A DNA stretch of 64,000 nt from Melanocharis versteri (lineage: Eukaryota > Chordata > Aves > Passeriformes > Melanocharitidae). The stretch lies in assembly GCA_013397845.1 (NCBI GenBank), contig VZTG01001095.1, forward strand, positions 1 through 64,000, read 5' to 3'. Position numbers and translations under genes: made by a program. Of the stretch, positions 28,401 through 43,400 are shown piece by piece (within the stretch, counting starts at the first letter, position 1; the number at the start of each line of letters is the position of its first letter). The notes beneath the pieces were generated by a model, which did not search any database, had not been told where the DNA came from, and saw only the letters and a program-made list of their open reading frames with translations.

Positions 28401-31400
28401 CAGAAGCTATTTCTATTCTTATAGCTCTTTAACATAATAGATTTCAAAATAGAAATGACAGTAGCAATATGATCAAACCAAGTCTAAGTTATATGTTAAT
28501 GTAGGGAGTGTTGTTACATTTAAACAAGTCTAGAATTTTATGTCTTATAAATCTGTAATAGAAATGTAACCAATTTTTCAGGAATATATACTTACTTTTT
28601 TTTCTATATTTCCTTGTATTTCAAACTCAAAACTACCCACATCAAAGCTATGGAAGACAAGTGTATTCTAACCTGGATGGAACTGAAATTGGTGTTGTCA
28701 CTCACAAAAACCAAATAGTCTTCTTCATCCACAGCAAAATGTTTGACAAGTCTGGCATCCAAAACAGAGAGGGTCTGTAGCTACAAGGAAAATATGGAAA
28801 AAATGGTATTTGGAAGTCAGTTCAAGTTACATACACATATTTTTTAAAAACTGTGAAATTACATATGAAAGCATATATAAAATAATGTACAAAAATGTCA
28901 TAGATGTAATTTTACAATTTTAAAAACATATGTGGGGTCATTTTACAAAATTAGTATTACTTATCATACATTTTTCAGAAAATGCTCTATGACTTCATTG
29001 CTCCACAATTTCTTTCTTCACTTCCAATGTTATTTTACCTCACCCTCAAAATATAACTATAAAAAACATTAGACAACAAGCTGTAATAACTGTCATAGTT
29101 TAGGAATGGTATTTCTCAATTTAGTGTTCCCACTGAAACACTCCAAATCATGCTGCCTCTTCCTTTTTCCCCTGCAGTGGGATGGAGGGGAGAATTGGAA
29201 GCACAAAAGGTGAAGATCACGGGTTGAGATAAGGACAATTTACTGCAAACAGCAAAGTGATGAGAAAATTAACAGTAAGAACAATAACAACAACAGATGG
29301 TACAAGAGAGGCAAAGACTCACATGTGAAAATGCTCACTGCGCACAACCCGTCAACACATGAACTGCCCCCACACTACCCCGACCCCCAGGAGGGCTCCT
29401 TTCCTCCCGCTCCCAGAAAATGACATGAGGTGGTATAGAATAACCTCTGGGTCCCAGCCATGCCCCCTCCTGGCTACTGCAAAAATTAACCCTGTCCTGG
29501 CCTAAACCAGGACAATAACTCACATCACTGATTCATGCAGAGTGTTCAGGTGCCAAACTAGCTGAGAACACAGTGCTTTTTTCCAAAACATGGCTGGACA
29601 GAAGGGCCTCACAAAGTCCTTTCTAACCCCATTATTTAATGATTTTGTAAATAACACAGACTCACCTTCAACAGTTTGCGTCCAGGCATGAATGCATATA
29701 CACTGATATTGGAAGCTCCCTGACTGGCTCCTCCATGAGTAATCACAAGGTAAGGAGAGGCATGGATTTGGAAAGACACACAGGTTTTAGGATTCCACAT
29801 ACTGAAATTCTGAGAGAGGAACAAAAAAGTAGAACTGAAACGTCAAGGTTTTATTAAGCAGCATGGTTGGTTTCTGTAAGCATGCATTTACCTCAATGGC
29901 AACAAAAACTCCTTTCCACTGGTAGAGAGTAGAAAACACAGCTGGAGGTGAACGTAACAGCACACCGTACAGAATTTCTCCCAATGGAAAGAAACACCAG
30001 CTAGCTACTGACTCTTCCATAAAGCTTTGCAAGACAGACAGGACACTGGTACTACCCCCTGCAATACAATATAAGAAAAAAGTATTTATCTTTGAGGTCT
30101 TTTACAACACTATTTTCATTATTTATTTCCCAAAACCAAATCTAGTATCAGAAATCACAGAATATTCCGAGTTGAAAGGGACCCACAAGGATCATCAAGT
30201 CCAACTCTTAAGTGAATGGCTCATACAATGGTCAAACCCACAGTCTTGGCATTCTTAGCACCACGCTCTAAACACCTAAACTGTATTCTGAGTTGTCTCT
30301 AAACAGTTGGTATAAGTGCATGTAAATGCATGGAAATGGTAGAGCACTGAGGTTGTACTGAAAGTTAAACAATAAATGCATTTCTCAGATATTACTATTA
30401 CATGTGGAAGATGCACAGGCAATTTGAGTGTGATTCAGAGTGACTCGGTTTGGAATTTAGGTAGTGAGAAAATTAACTAGATAGGAAGAAATAAAAAAGT
30501 GCAAAAAAACTAAAAATGTGTTTATCCTTATTCTCTCTGCCATCACAAGAAGTAGTTATGGCATTAAGATTCTTAAACTGACTAGTCATTCAACACTTAC
30601 AGAAAATAGTGTCTTTTATATTATGTTAGAAAAATCCAGAGTTACAGGTAGTAAAGAACAGATTCTATAAATCAAAGGTCTCGTAAAAATATATAAGCAA
30701 CAGGAAGAGCAATACAGATTGTTGAAACTCTGACAGCAGTGGCTGATGACAAGCTGACTCTTAAGCAGCTAGGATCCTTTATCTAATGAATTTTGATATC
30801 ATAGGAATATTATAAGTGGATTTTCATTCCAAAGTTATATCTCCTGTGTGTTTGGTTACTCTGTAGCTGTCTCCACTATGAAAATAGCAACAGATGCTCT
30901 CGATAAAGTGAACGTACTGATGCCAAACGCAGTATCCGACACTGTCTCCCACTCAACACTCACAGACACGTTGAGCCCATTACTCCGTGAAACTTTCAAA
31001 TAAACTGTAGTGTTCGCTTCTTCAACTGTGAAGATATTTGTCCTAAATTTGAGAATTGTGAAAATAAATTTTAAGAAGTATTATTTTTTTTAGTATAGGA
31101 AAAATGTTCTTACAGTACATTTTCAGCATAGAATATACAATAAAAAGAAAATACTGGGTTTGCTCCATGATGGACTAATACTAATTAAGGTTGTCCAATG
31201 TTTCATCACACAAGACCGTGACAAAATCATGGGTAATTCAACAAAATCTTAAACCAGCCTGAAATTTAACACGCCAACTGTATGGGTAAAGCGGAATGAT
31301 TTCTGAAAACATCATCCCATGTCATAGACTCATATGATCATAGAATGGTTTGGGTTGCAAAGGACCTTAAAGATAATCTTGTTCTAACGTTCCTGCCATA

Positions 31401-34400
31401 AGCAGGGACATCCTCCACTAGACCACGTTGCTCAGAGCTCCATCAAATCTGGCCTTGAACACCTCCAGGGATGTGACATCCACAGCTTCTCTGGGCAATA
31501 TGTGCCAGTACCTCACTACCCTCACAGTAAAGAATTTCTTCCTAATATCTAACCTAAACCTACTGTCTTTCAGTTTTAAACCATTCCCTCTTGTCTTGTC
31601 ACTACATGCCCTTGCAAAAAGCTCCTCTCCAACTTTCGGATAGGCTTCCTTTTGGTACTGGAAGGCTGCAATTGCATCAGCCCAAAGACACCCCTTCTCC
31701 TGTTCCTGGCTGAACAATCCCAATTCTCTCAGCATTTCCTCGTAGCAGAGGTGATCAACTGAGAGCCTTCCTCTGGTCTTGTTCCAACAGCTCCATGTCC
31801 TTCCTGTGCTGAGGACCCCAGAGCTGGAGGCAGTTCTGCAGGTGAAGTCCCATCAGAACAGAGCAGAAGGGTCTGAATCCACTCCCTCCAAAGCTGCCCA
31901 AGCTGCTTTGGATGCAGCCCGGGACGCGTTTGGCTTTCTGGACTGGGAGTGCCCACGGCCAGATCATGTCCAGCACCTCACCCACCATCACCCTTATGTC
32001 CTTTGGGGCAGGGCAGCTCTCGATCTGTTCATCCCCAGCCTGTACTGGGGGTTGCTCTGACCCAGGTGCAGCACTTCGCACTTGGTCTTGTCAAATCTCA
32101 TGAGATTCCCAGGGACCACTTCTTGAGCTTGTCTAAGATGGCTCATTTGGTTCTGAAAAACAGCCCTGAGTGAAGGTGTATCTTACACAAGCTTAAATAA
32201 ATAAGCAAATTACAAAATTTAATCCCTGGGCACTGGTCTAAGGTTTGGAGCTCTTTATATGATTTACTATTAGTGAAATGTTTGGGGACTAATGAAGTAC
32301 TGTTTCAAGGAAAAATGCATAGAGAAATCAGTACTTCTAATGGTGAATAGTCCATTTTAAGTGTTTTTCTGTTCTTCTGTATTGCAGTAATAGTATTTGA
32401 TAAATAGTGTACTTCCTGAAATTTTAAATTTTACAATTGGATTGCTAAATTTTTTAAAGGGAAATGATCTCTATGGAATATGAAAAACTTCTTTTTAATT
32501 GAATCAGGGTTTTGTACCTATTTGTAACTGAGTAGATGCTGAAAAGACCCAGTGGAGCCTGGTTCTGTAATATCGTAATCATAGTTTGCACTCTGGTGCC
32601 TAGTCTGGCTCCTCCAGTTGGATTGAACAGGGTGACAATAAAGTGCTCATCCATTTCTGGTTCTTCATCCAGGATTGCAGAAATATGCAGTGTCTGACAA
32701 GAAATAAGCATAGAAATCTGCTGAGACTTGACAGCTAACAATGACAATGCTATTCAGACCATGCTGCTGTTTCTTTTCTTTCTCTGTACGGCTCTGAACA
32801 GCAGGGCAGCACAACAGCAGCTCTCGAAACTGGAGAAGGCAGGAGTGAGGCATGGACAGTTCAAGCTGGGGTTCTAAAGTAATCCCTCTGGTGACTTCCA
32901 TTAGTGCAACACTAATGCGAGCAGATCCACTTTATTTTTACTTTTCCCTTTCCCTCTTTCCTCTTATCCTAAGATTCTCTGAAATGTAACAGGTTTTGAT
33001 CCTTTTTTCATACTTCTGTTTCATACTTATTCCACACATTCCTTGGTAATTCATAGTCCCCATACAGCTACCTGATCCCCTAATGCAGCTCAGTCAAGTT
33101 GGGTTGACTTTACTTTAGCTGTCAAGTGAACTCTCTCATGGGCAACACCGTAATTACACTTCTGGCACTGTGAACAAAGAAGGAAAAAAAGGCAGTAGAA
33201 GAATATTTGAAATACTCTCTTCTTGATGCTTTATTCCCCCTAATGCACCATGGTGGATAAGAATAGGATCATCTCAAGGTGGTCTCAAATCAGCAGAGAA
33301 CTGTCTAGAAAGAAGGTCACTCTCCCCATTACCCAAAGAGGTGAAAGTTACAGCAGCACATGTAGCTTTGCTGTAGAAAAATTATTTAGTAATGACAGAT
33401 CCAGAACTAAACTAGAGCTTACAACCTTTTAGAGCTCTATTCACTTCTGCAATAAATCATATTTAAAGACTGTATTGAGAAATCATTTACTCCCTACTTC
33501 TCACAGATCTGCTAAACTGGCCATCGCTGAGGTTCCAAATGCACTTTAGGTTAAGAAACTGAAAACTAGTGTTTCCAGAAAGGTTTGTTTCAGATTCCAC
33601 TCCCCTAACCATAATATACTAACCTGTTATTGACCCACTTAAAATAGCTGATTTTCTAGCTGATGTTCTTTTGGGGACAGTATAGAAGTAGTGGGCTTAA
33701 TACTGCCAGAAAAATAAGTAATTTTCAATTTCTAAAACTCTGAAAGCTGTTCACCTTTTGCCTTTGCTGCAGCATACTCTGTTCAGTTCAGGCCACATAA
33801 AGGAATGGTATTTTTAATTCTACTGTATTTATTTACAGTAGTAAATTATGACTTCATGTCAAAGTTTGTCTTTCAGCTACATACTAAACACATATAAATA
33901 AATTGTCCTGTGCACACATCATATTACATACCCATTATATTGTTTTCAGTTTACCTGAACTATTAAAAAGAGAGAAATATCTACAGAAAAGTATATTCAA
34001 TTTTTATGCACTCCCACAACTCAGTTTATCCTGAGAATTAAGGAAAACATAAGAAAATAAATTAATACATGCAAAAGCACAAACATTGCTGAAATCTTTC
34101 AAATAATTTTTAAAAAACTTTCTTCATTTTTTGGGTTATAACAATCATATTACCTTAAATCTGACTCCCTCTTCCAACACAATGTATCCTTGAGAAGGGG
34201 TCAAATCCACTGATGGTTCTGAAGAATTAATTTCACTTACAAGATATTGAACAGACACCGTTCCAAATATTCCCTGAGGAGGTTCTCTAATAATATTTAA
34301 TACTGCAACACTTTCCATCAGATGGAGAGTTGTTTGCTCTCTTAGGAAGAAGTGATCACTGTTATTGAATGACAAAACTCCATGTCCATCATCATTGGCA

Positions 34401-37400
34401 AATATAGTAATTGTGGCTTTTGAGAAATAAATAATAGAAATATGCTTTAATTAGCATAGTAAATTATAATTGTACACATATACAAATAAATAAATATACA
34501 CATAAATCCATTCTATCATTAATATATGTATATTGCTTTTATGTCCCTGATATTACTTAAGAGAATATGTAACTGTTTTGCTTTATCTAGGAAGATTTCT
34601 AGAAAGGAAGAATTTAGATTCTCTTATTAAAAAATCCAGCTTTTGCATTTTCTGATTCCTTATATTACATATTAGTTTGTTAGTTTTACATTTTTCAGAG
34701 GGATGTTTCCAAATTAGTTTAATGATTTACCATAGGAGGGCACTGGTGTTTTCTAAAATATTAATATTCAGAAGAATATTAAGAAATTAAAGTGACTGAG
34801 ATGCAAGAAGAATGAGAACACCAAAACTAAGTTTTACCTGTTGTGTTCTCCCCTAATAATAGGCCGAATGAGGGATTTGTTAGAATTAACTGGAACTTCT
34901 CAGCACCTTCAGGAATATTGTCATCACAAATCACAACAACAACAGATTTATTCCTTTCTCCATCAGCAAAAAAAAGAGTCTAGAATTGAAACACAGAAAG
35001 CATTGAGTATTCAACAGCTGATAATGCACACAGAAATTTAAACTAAGGTAAAGCAGAATTGTCTTAAATAGGGAGGAAAGAAGAGGCAAGAAGAACAGTA
35101 ATTTCTATGTCCCTTATGAATTGATTGAAAAAGAAGCAAAACAGTTAAATAGTTCAGCACATTGCAGAGTGAGGACAACAAAGAGCAATTAAATTTGAAA
35201 GTTCTGTGGTAAAAAATATAAAATTTACATGAAATTTTATAGATTCTTGTCTAAGCAAAATTGTATTTGAAATAGATATTTGAAAGTTTACAATATGTCT
35301 TATATTTAAAAATGCTTCAGTACTAAAAAAGAAAGAGAGTAAAATAAGATGATTTAATCGATCTCATTCTATTCAGATGATCAGAGCAAGTGAAACAAGT
35401 TGAGAAATCTAGCTGTACTAGTGACCATTCTGCAGAATAAATAAGATTTTCTTTTGAGGAAGTTGAAGAAATGAAAACTACTAGTTTTAAAATTTGCTTC
35501 TTACCCTTGAGATCACATTAAAATCCAAACCAAGCTGTGCCTCCAAATTTTGGGCATAAAAAAACACAGACACATTGCCATAAGATCCTTTGTTTCGGTA
35601 TGCTGTTATTGTCAGATTCCCATGAGATTCATTAACTTCAAAACTAAAAAAAAACCAAGACAAATTCTCAGTGCTCACTGAGCATGTTATTTTAATAAAA
35701 TGGTAGATAATTGCTATATTTACATTTAAAATCTTCCCCTCTACTTTATAAGAAAAAGGCACCATTACAGTAAGGCACCATTACCACTTGTCTAATGCAA
35801 CCATTATACCTTTGTTTCTTATCAAAATGGAATTGAACTATGGGATCCTTTTCCCCTACTTATTAGTAGCAGACTAAGCCTGCCTATGAGCATGGATGCC
35901 TTCTTCCTAGCTCCTGGAAATCAGAGAAAAACATCTGGGAGATGCCAATGTGCATGCTTACATGGATGCAGAGGCTGGGGCACTGGATGGAGGCTGGGGG
36001 AGTGATGGAAGTTCACAACACCAAAGGACAATAGTGAAAGTAAGTACATGGTAACATAAGATTTCTGAGTAAACATACTGTAAATGTTGGTTTCTAGTGT
36101 GGGAATTATCTTTCCAGTTCCACTGAACTGAATGATGTGTTGTCATCTCAAAGATCTGGTCCTATTGTTAACAGGAGTTTTCCTGTTAGCTGAAAATGAA
36201 AATATTCGGGCAACACTAATCATTAACTCCCACAGGGAGTTCTTCAAGGTGACAAGACTTACTTGGTACTTTCCCATTCAACTACTCCGCTTACTCCGTC
36301 ATTAGCATCAATAATAATTTGAGAAGCTAAACCTTCCACATCTAAAATAGAAAACAGAAGGAAAAATATGTAAGAACAATTCATTTTCATTATTTTCAAG
36401 AGTAACAGAAGTATTTATTTCTATCTTTACTAATTTTACTCCATTTCCAAAATGTGGAGGAGAAAATGAAGTGGGCAGGATATTTGGAAAGGCTTAAAGA
36501 AAATCTGTTCTTACTAGTTTACTATTAGAACTGCAACACAGTGCCTTGAATTACCACCACTACATCTAATATATTAAAAAAAAAATTAGAAGAAAACCCA
36601 TGGCACAGAAAAAGTAGAAAATGACAAAAGCAAGATTAGTCATCAAATATTAATTCATGGTGTGGTTTATATTTAATGTTTTGCAGACTGTGCCATTCTG
36701 AATATGGGAGGGAAAGTGAGTAAGAAAGAATGATAAATGATCCGGTATATCATCTCATATTCATGTTTCAGTGCGTGATAATAAACCTTAATGGCACACA
36801 CCACAGATTCTGCTATAAAAACAGATTTATTAATTTCCTTTTAGTTAGTTGATGCACTGTAGCTTTCTATTACTACATAAAAACACATGTATCTTATCTT
36901 CACAATAACTCTTTAAGATTATTGCATGTATTACTCTGTGAGAATACTGAATAATAGAATAATGCCAGCAATTTCCATTAATTTCAGGGACCAAAACTTG
37001 ACAAGTTTTGTTAAGTTTGATCTTAATTCTTCTGAAAAAATAATGCCTTAATTTGTTCAAACAGCACCACATGACTATCTTAATTTATGTCAATTTACTT
37101 TTAATAAAAATTAAAAAGGAATGAAGACTGATAATTTCTACAAAAAAAACTGACTCCACTAAATCTGTAGTAAATATACTATTTTTAGATCCATCAGAGA
37201 GATTTCTATAAAATCAGACAAAACTGAATAAATGTAAAAGATCACTGCCATGAATCCAAACCTGACACTATGAGATAGTGATGAACATGAGCAGCAGCTG
37301 CAACACCTCTACACAGATAGCAGAAAGGTTTAGAAATCTGTAGGAATTACAGCGCATATAGACTCTTCAGCTTCCTAACTGGTATTTTCCCTCATCATGT

Positions 37401-40400
37401 CATAGTCTGATCAACTCACTCAAGATCTATAATACTTTGCTTTCAACATCAGATCTATTTTATACCTGGCATCTTTCCCCTCCCCTGGTGCCCTTCCACC
37501 ATTTTAACCCATCTTAGGTCTTTCTTCTATCCATTAAGTTTATTCATTTTTCTTTCATCATTCTCAAGTATTGAACATTTTCCCTTTTCTTAATTCCTTG
37601 CACTTTTGTATTAGAGTTGGGCTTTTTCTTCCACCTTTTCTAGAGGATGGGACAGAGCAAGAGCAGCATAGACAAAACAGAACTTTCCATATGTTTGCTG
37701 TTTCTGCTCCATATCCATGAAGTCTCAGATCAGAAATAAAGGTCACTTAAGTTCCATGTGTTTAACTGAATGTCACAGACATCCCTTTAATTATATTAAT
37801 GATTTTCTATGGGGTACGGGATTGCTAAATCCTAGACAAATGCACTGCACCAACAAGGACTGGAATCCTCAATCATAACAAAGAAAATACACAAAAAGGG
37901 AAAACAAGATTAGAAAATAGTCTGATAACAGAATTAATTGTGACATTTTATAATGAGGACAAACTTTTTCCTCACGGATTAAAACTATTATCTGATCACC
38001 CTAAGTACATCAGAGTCAAATGGTCATAATCAGACTGCTAACCACCTATGGCAGAAGGTAAGATTATACTGCACTCAGTACAACTTAACTCAGGAAATCC
38101 TTCATACTTTAATGTTACTCTTTTTATGTTTTAAAGTTTAGACTCAACTAATCACAGCTCAGTGTCTACACATCAGCAATCAGTCTTGCAAGTTACCTTT
38201 CAGTCTGTAACGAATTAACTCTGTCACTTCAATATGCATGCAAAGAAAGGGAAAAAGAGGCATAGAAGATATTAGAAATAATCAGCATAATTAGTCACTG
38301 GTGCCATAGGATAACCCAACTGTCTTTAAAGGCAATGGCAGCTATGATACTGAGTTCAGCAGAAGAATGAGGATCTAACTAAGCAAACAATAAATGAAAT
38401 TCTGTGGAAGAGTAGCAATACAGTAGATCATGACTCCTAAAAGTAAATCTGATAAAGAGTAATAGAAAGATACTTTTGAAAGAGTGAGCAAAGGAACTAC
38501 TTGAAGGAATTCTCTGCACACATTTGTTTCCATCATCTACTTGGAAATTAAAATCACATTAACACATTGCCAATGCATCTTTTGAGGTAACTCCGTTCTA
38601 CAACTGCTAATTACTAAATACTCCTGTATGAAAATTGTTTTATAATTTTTACAGGGCTTTAAAAAGTAAGAAGCCAGTGTAATAATGACTACGTTTGACG
38701 TTCTACGTTTCTTGCAGAATACCCTGACCCATATTGGCATACTTGGAAAGTGGCAAGTGGAATAATGATATGCTAGAGTAATATTATGTGCATTCAATTG
38801 ATATAAAAATAGAATTAAACATAATTGTTTGAAAGTTGTTTTACCCAGCCTAGGTGGGGAGGAAGTTGAATGATTCATGATAAGTTCCACTGAAGTTAAA
38901 TTAACGAAGAAGAATTCTTGCACTTCTGGTACATCATCCTAAAAAACACAAATCCAGTATATCCTCTTTTCATTTTCTTTAAGAAACAAGCACAGAATTT
39001 GCCAAAAAGCAACATACTAGAAGTCTCTAACCTTATAGCAACATTAGAATAATTTATGCTTCCATTTTCCTGGAACATCTTTACATAAAATGTTATTATG
39101 AAGACATTATATTTAATGGAAAAGACAGTGGTGACACTGAACTAGACATGTGAATAAATTTCTGCTCAATTTTAAAGGCACAAACAGCAACCACTGATAA
39201 AGTAAGAGCCTGTAGCGAGCAATGAATTACACTGGTCTGAGTATCAGAAAATAAAGTCGCAATGAGAGAGTTAAATTCCATTTAACTATAAGTAGCACTG
39301 TTTGCTGTTATTATTTGTCCTTCTGTGATTTTACCATTAAAGACCAAAGCAGTCTTTCTAAATTACAATAAAATTGATAGCTTCAAGTAATATAGCTTGC
39401 AAGCTTCAGGTTCCACAATATTCCTTTTCAGTTGTCATACAGATAAATATAGAGTAAAAGGATATAGAATTTACCTCTAGAATAGTAACATTTATGGCAG
39501 CTGATGTTTCTCCTTCTTCTAAAATGACTGAGTCAGAAACAGCTACATAATCAGCTCCTGGTTTAGCCAAGGTCCCCTCCGTCTGATTGCTTAAGGAGAC
39601 CAATCCTGGAACCGTGGCATATGTAACATTGATAACACCTGTTTAAAATATGACCAAAAAACCCCACTTTTTTCAATTCTTATGTAATGCTCACTAGAAT
39701 AGACAAATAAATAGATCAAATGCTCATTGAAAAAATGAAAAGCGTAACTGCAAACCAGAGAATTAAAACACTAATCTGGAGCCAATGCAACTTATTTCTT
39801 TCAGTCCAGCCTTTAATGATTTGTCCAACATCACAGGACTCAGAAAGCATTAGGACCCAATGTATTCATGTATTTGAGGTGCTGTGGACTGCAAATATTA
39901 CATTACATACCTGGGACATCTAATGTATTATTAATACCAGGTTTTGTGCCAAGGGAAGTAGAGGGTTTCAGGAACGACTGATGTCTAAGAAAGGCTATAG
40001 GGAGAGCTCTAAATTTAGTTTCCTTCCCAAAAAGACTGACATAGATGTTGATAGAGAAAAAAAACTAGGGGACACACTCATAAATTTTACTAAAGGAAAA
40101 GCTAGACTTTTTTTCTCTATAATAAAGCCACATCTCACTAATCTGCCAAAGTCAAGTTGCAAATTTAAAGAGAATGATCCTGGAGATAAAATGACAGATG
40201 AAATTCAAAGCTAATCTGTATGAAATTAAACATAAGGTTATCTCTCAATGGAAGTCAAAATACTCAGGAAACAAACACAAGAAAATATTTTGGCACACAG
40301 AACATTATTGAAGTTCGTATGACTTAATTTGATTTTAAAAGGAAAATCGAATTAAAAAGAAATGCAGAATTCTTAGGAGAGGCATAAACTGAATTCAGAG

Positions 40401-43400
40401 GCATCAATGGAACATTTTCCATGGGATATTCCTAAACTGTCAGATTCTGGAGGTTTATAGATGGGATGCTGTGGGAATGATAATTCCATACAAGCTCCTT
40501 TTCTCATGTTTTTTATTTCTTCTGGACAGAATAACAATTTAAGACAGATTTGTTAGACATAAAAGTACAACCCTAACAACCAACTAGCTATGTCATAACT
40601 CCCAGACCCCTTGCTGTGGAATTAAAGGCTATGGCTTCAGTTTTAACTAAAACTTAGCTTCCAAGCCTGCTGTAAGGGGCCTAGAAGTCCTGAAAATATC
40701 AATTGTATCCAAGATTTTCCAGAATTTACAGCCTCCCTGTCATGGCTTTCATTTGTCTAATGATTTTGAAAACAAAATTTAATTTCTTTCGGAGATGTTA
40801 TACAAACCTAGAGATCCAAATTCTCTGTTAATAAAAAGCTGAACTGTTTTGTTTTCCTCTGGAAGTAAAACAACCCTGGATGGAGAAGCAAAATTCAGTA
40901 CTCCATGTGGTTCATCACTAGCTTCTACTGTTAAAACAGCTTCATATCCTTGACTATCCAAAACAGCAGCACCAGAAGGAGAAACACCTGCAAAAGAATC
41001 AATGGACTACAGTTAACAGTGTTAGGTAAATAAAGTTTTGTCTTACATTACTGCTATTTTTATGTACAAATGACAGCCAGTAACACTACAAATGAAAACA
41101 AACCAAACACATGATATGCTCACTGAAGTTTACAGATGGTGGGGAATGTACATGTAATTGCATTCTATAACAAGCACAGGAACATTCAATCAAAACAAAA
41201 ATTGTACACATAAAAAGTATAGAGTTCAAGACTGTATTAAGAAATGAGAAAACCTGAAGAGACAGTGCTACATATTAACTTTCCTAACCTACTTCAATTG
41301 CAAAAGAAAAGAGAAAGTTTTTCTAGGAATTCATTACAAAAGTTAAAATTATATTCAACTTCTCAATCATTCCATTAAGAAATTACTAGAAGTGCCACCT
41401 TGATGAATAACTGTATTAATTTATACTTATCCTAAACAATTACAAGAGTAAACAAATTATTAAGGCAAGCTGGCAAGGTACCTATCAGCACCACCACTCA
41501 TGTCAGGTTAGTTTGGTGTTTAGACACTAATTCCAGTTTAACAAAGGGTATTTCAGAAGGGATGTGGTTTCATACTTCTTTTCTCAATATAATTTTAAAG
41601 AAAGAGTAAAATATTCTGACCTCCTGTGATTCAAAGACAGATCAGAAAGACAGCTTGATAGACAAGATTGTTTAAAAAGATAAAAATATCAATTTTTTTA
41701 TGACACCTGTATCATATCTATACATGCACAGACGTATCAAGCCTGTTTCAATAAAATGTGCACAGTTTGCAACATTTTCAATATTCTTAGCCCTACACTT
41801 CCAAAATGGATTAATACACACAAAAATATTACACTACTAAATGGCAATTTTAGATATAGCAGATACAGCAGTCTGTAGTTCTGCATTACCTTCTGTTTGG
41901 ACGTTGTGCAGGATAATCCGGTATTCTTCTTTTTCTTCTGGAATATGGTCATCCAGCAAGTGAACATATAATGTTGTATTCAATATCCCCTATAAATGTT
42001 ATTGGTTAACTGATTAGTCATTAGTCTACAGAGTATAATACCACTATATCATATGTATTTTGAGCAATACTTTTAAGAAATGTCAAGTTAAAATACTGAA
42101 AATTATAAACTCCCTGCAGTTTAATCATATCAAGACGAAGAAGACTGCTATAAAAGCATACTTGTTTCCCCAGCTCACTTCAAATTACAATATTCTCTGG
42201 TACCCATTAGATTTGCTTATGGACTCACCTCAGGAAAAAAGAGTATTCCAGAATAGTATTCAAAACTGTGTTGTACATTATGTCCAACTATCTTCCACTC
42301 AACAGTAACATTTCCCAGTCCTGGGGCAGTTCTTACAATATGGAACTGCAGTTGTTCTCCTAGGGACAAAGGACAAAATGCAATATTTTAGGGTTTCTTC
42401 TTCTAAAATTCAAGTATTAAAATGAAAAGCCAAAAATACTAATCACAGTTAAAGTATTTCTTCTGTAAAACCTTAATATTTTTAATAGTGAGCTTCCCAA
42501 TAGTTATGTAAAACCTTCTTTTTTAATTCTGAAACAAAGACCCCAAAAATCCAAATTTTATTAATTTAGTTCATTCTTGGAAAGAACTATCTAAATATAA
42601 AGGAACCTGGTGCATATGCATAACTGCTATCAAAATACGCACAAAAACAAGAGCAGTATCTGTTTGTGAACTACACACAGAATAAATGCTCTATACACAG
42701 CTTTAACACAGTTTTCTACAGTAGCTAACTGGCAAGGAATATACATGTTCCTAACATCTGCAGTGTCTTTTGGCTTTACAGTGCATGCAGAAAAATGCTT
42801 GTGGTTACCTGCAAGTTCTATTTACATCAGTTTGAATCTACAAATGCTATCAGTGTTAGAAAACATCCAGAAAAATAACAATAATTCGTAACTTTAAAAG
42901 AACAGTATTTAGAAGCAAAACATAGATGTTTCATAATTTAAAATTAATTTTAAAGAATTTATTAAAATTTCAGAGATAATAAATATCAAATGGAAATATG
43001 CATCTATAAGAAGTAATTATAGTATTTTTTCCACATTGATAATATTTAACCAAATGGTCACTTAAAGAGTAAATTCTTTAGAAAGCTTTGAAAAATCAAG
43101 AACATTTGTATAATTATAAAGTATTAAATAACTATATACATTTATACAAATCAAATATTTGATATAAAATTGAATATTTTAAATATGGACATGTAAAATT
43201 AACATATTATATTAATATGAAAGAGATCAGCAGGTAATATTAGTAAAATTATGCAATACATTCACATTTGAGGAGAGATGTTTATTTATAATATATAAGG
43301 GTATTGCATCTGTATGTCAACAGCATTTTTCAGGTTCACAGAATGGAAGTTTGACAGTATATACAGTGTGGAATTAGTTTTCAAGGACATGAAACATGCA

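Noticed and set aside
31418..31735. 105-residue minus-strand open frame as a host gene or ADGRV1 exon
   Set aside because: [19 protein letters not shown] sequence is CR1 ORF2, not Calx-beta, and no phase-compatible splice sites place it in the transcript.
31755..32103. Several overlapping frames of 60 to 108 codons on both strands
   Set aside because: They lie in the GC-richer CR1 3' region, where stop codons are rarer by composition.
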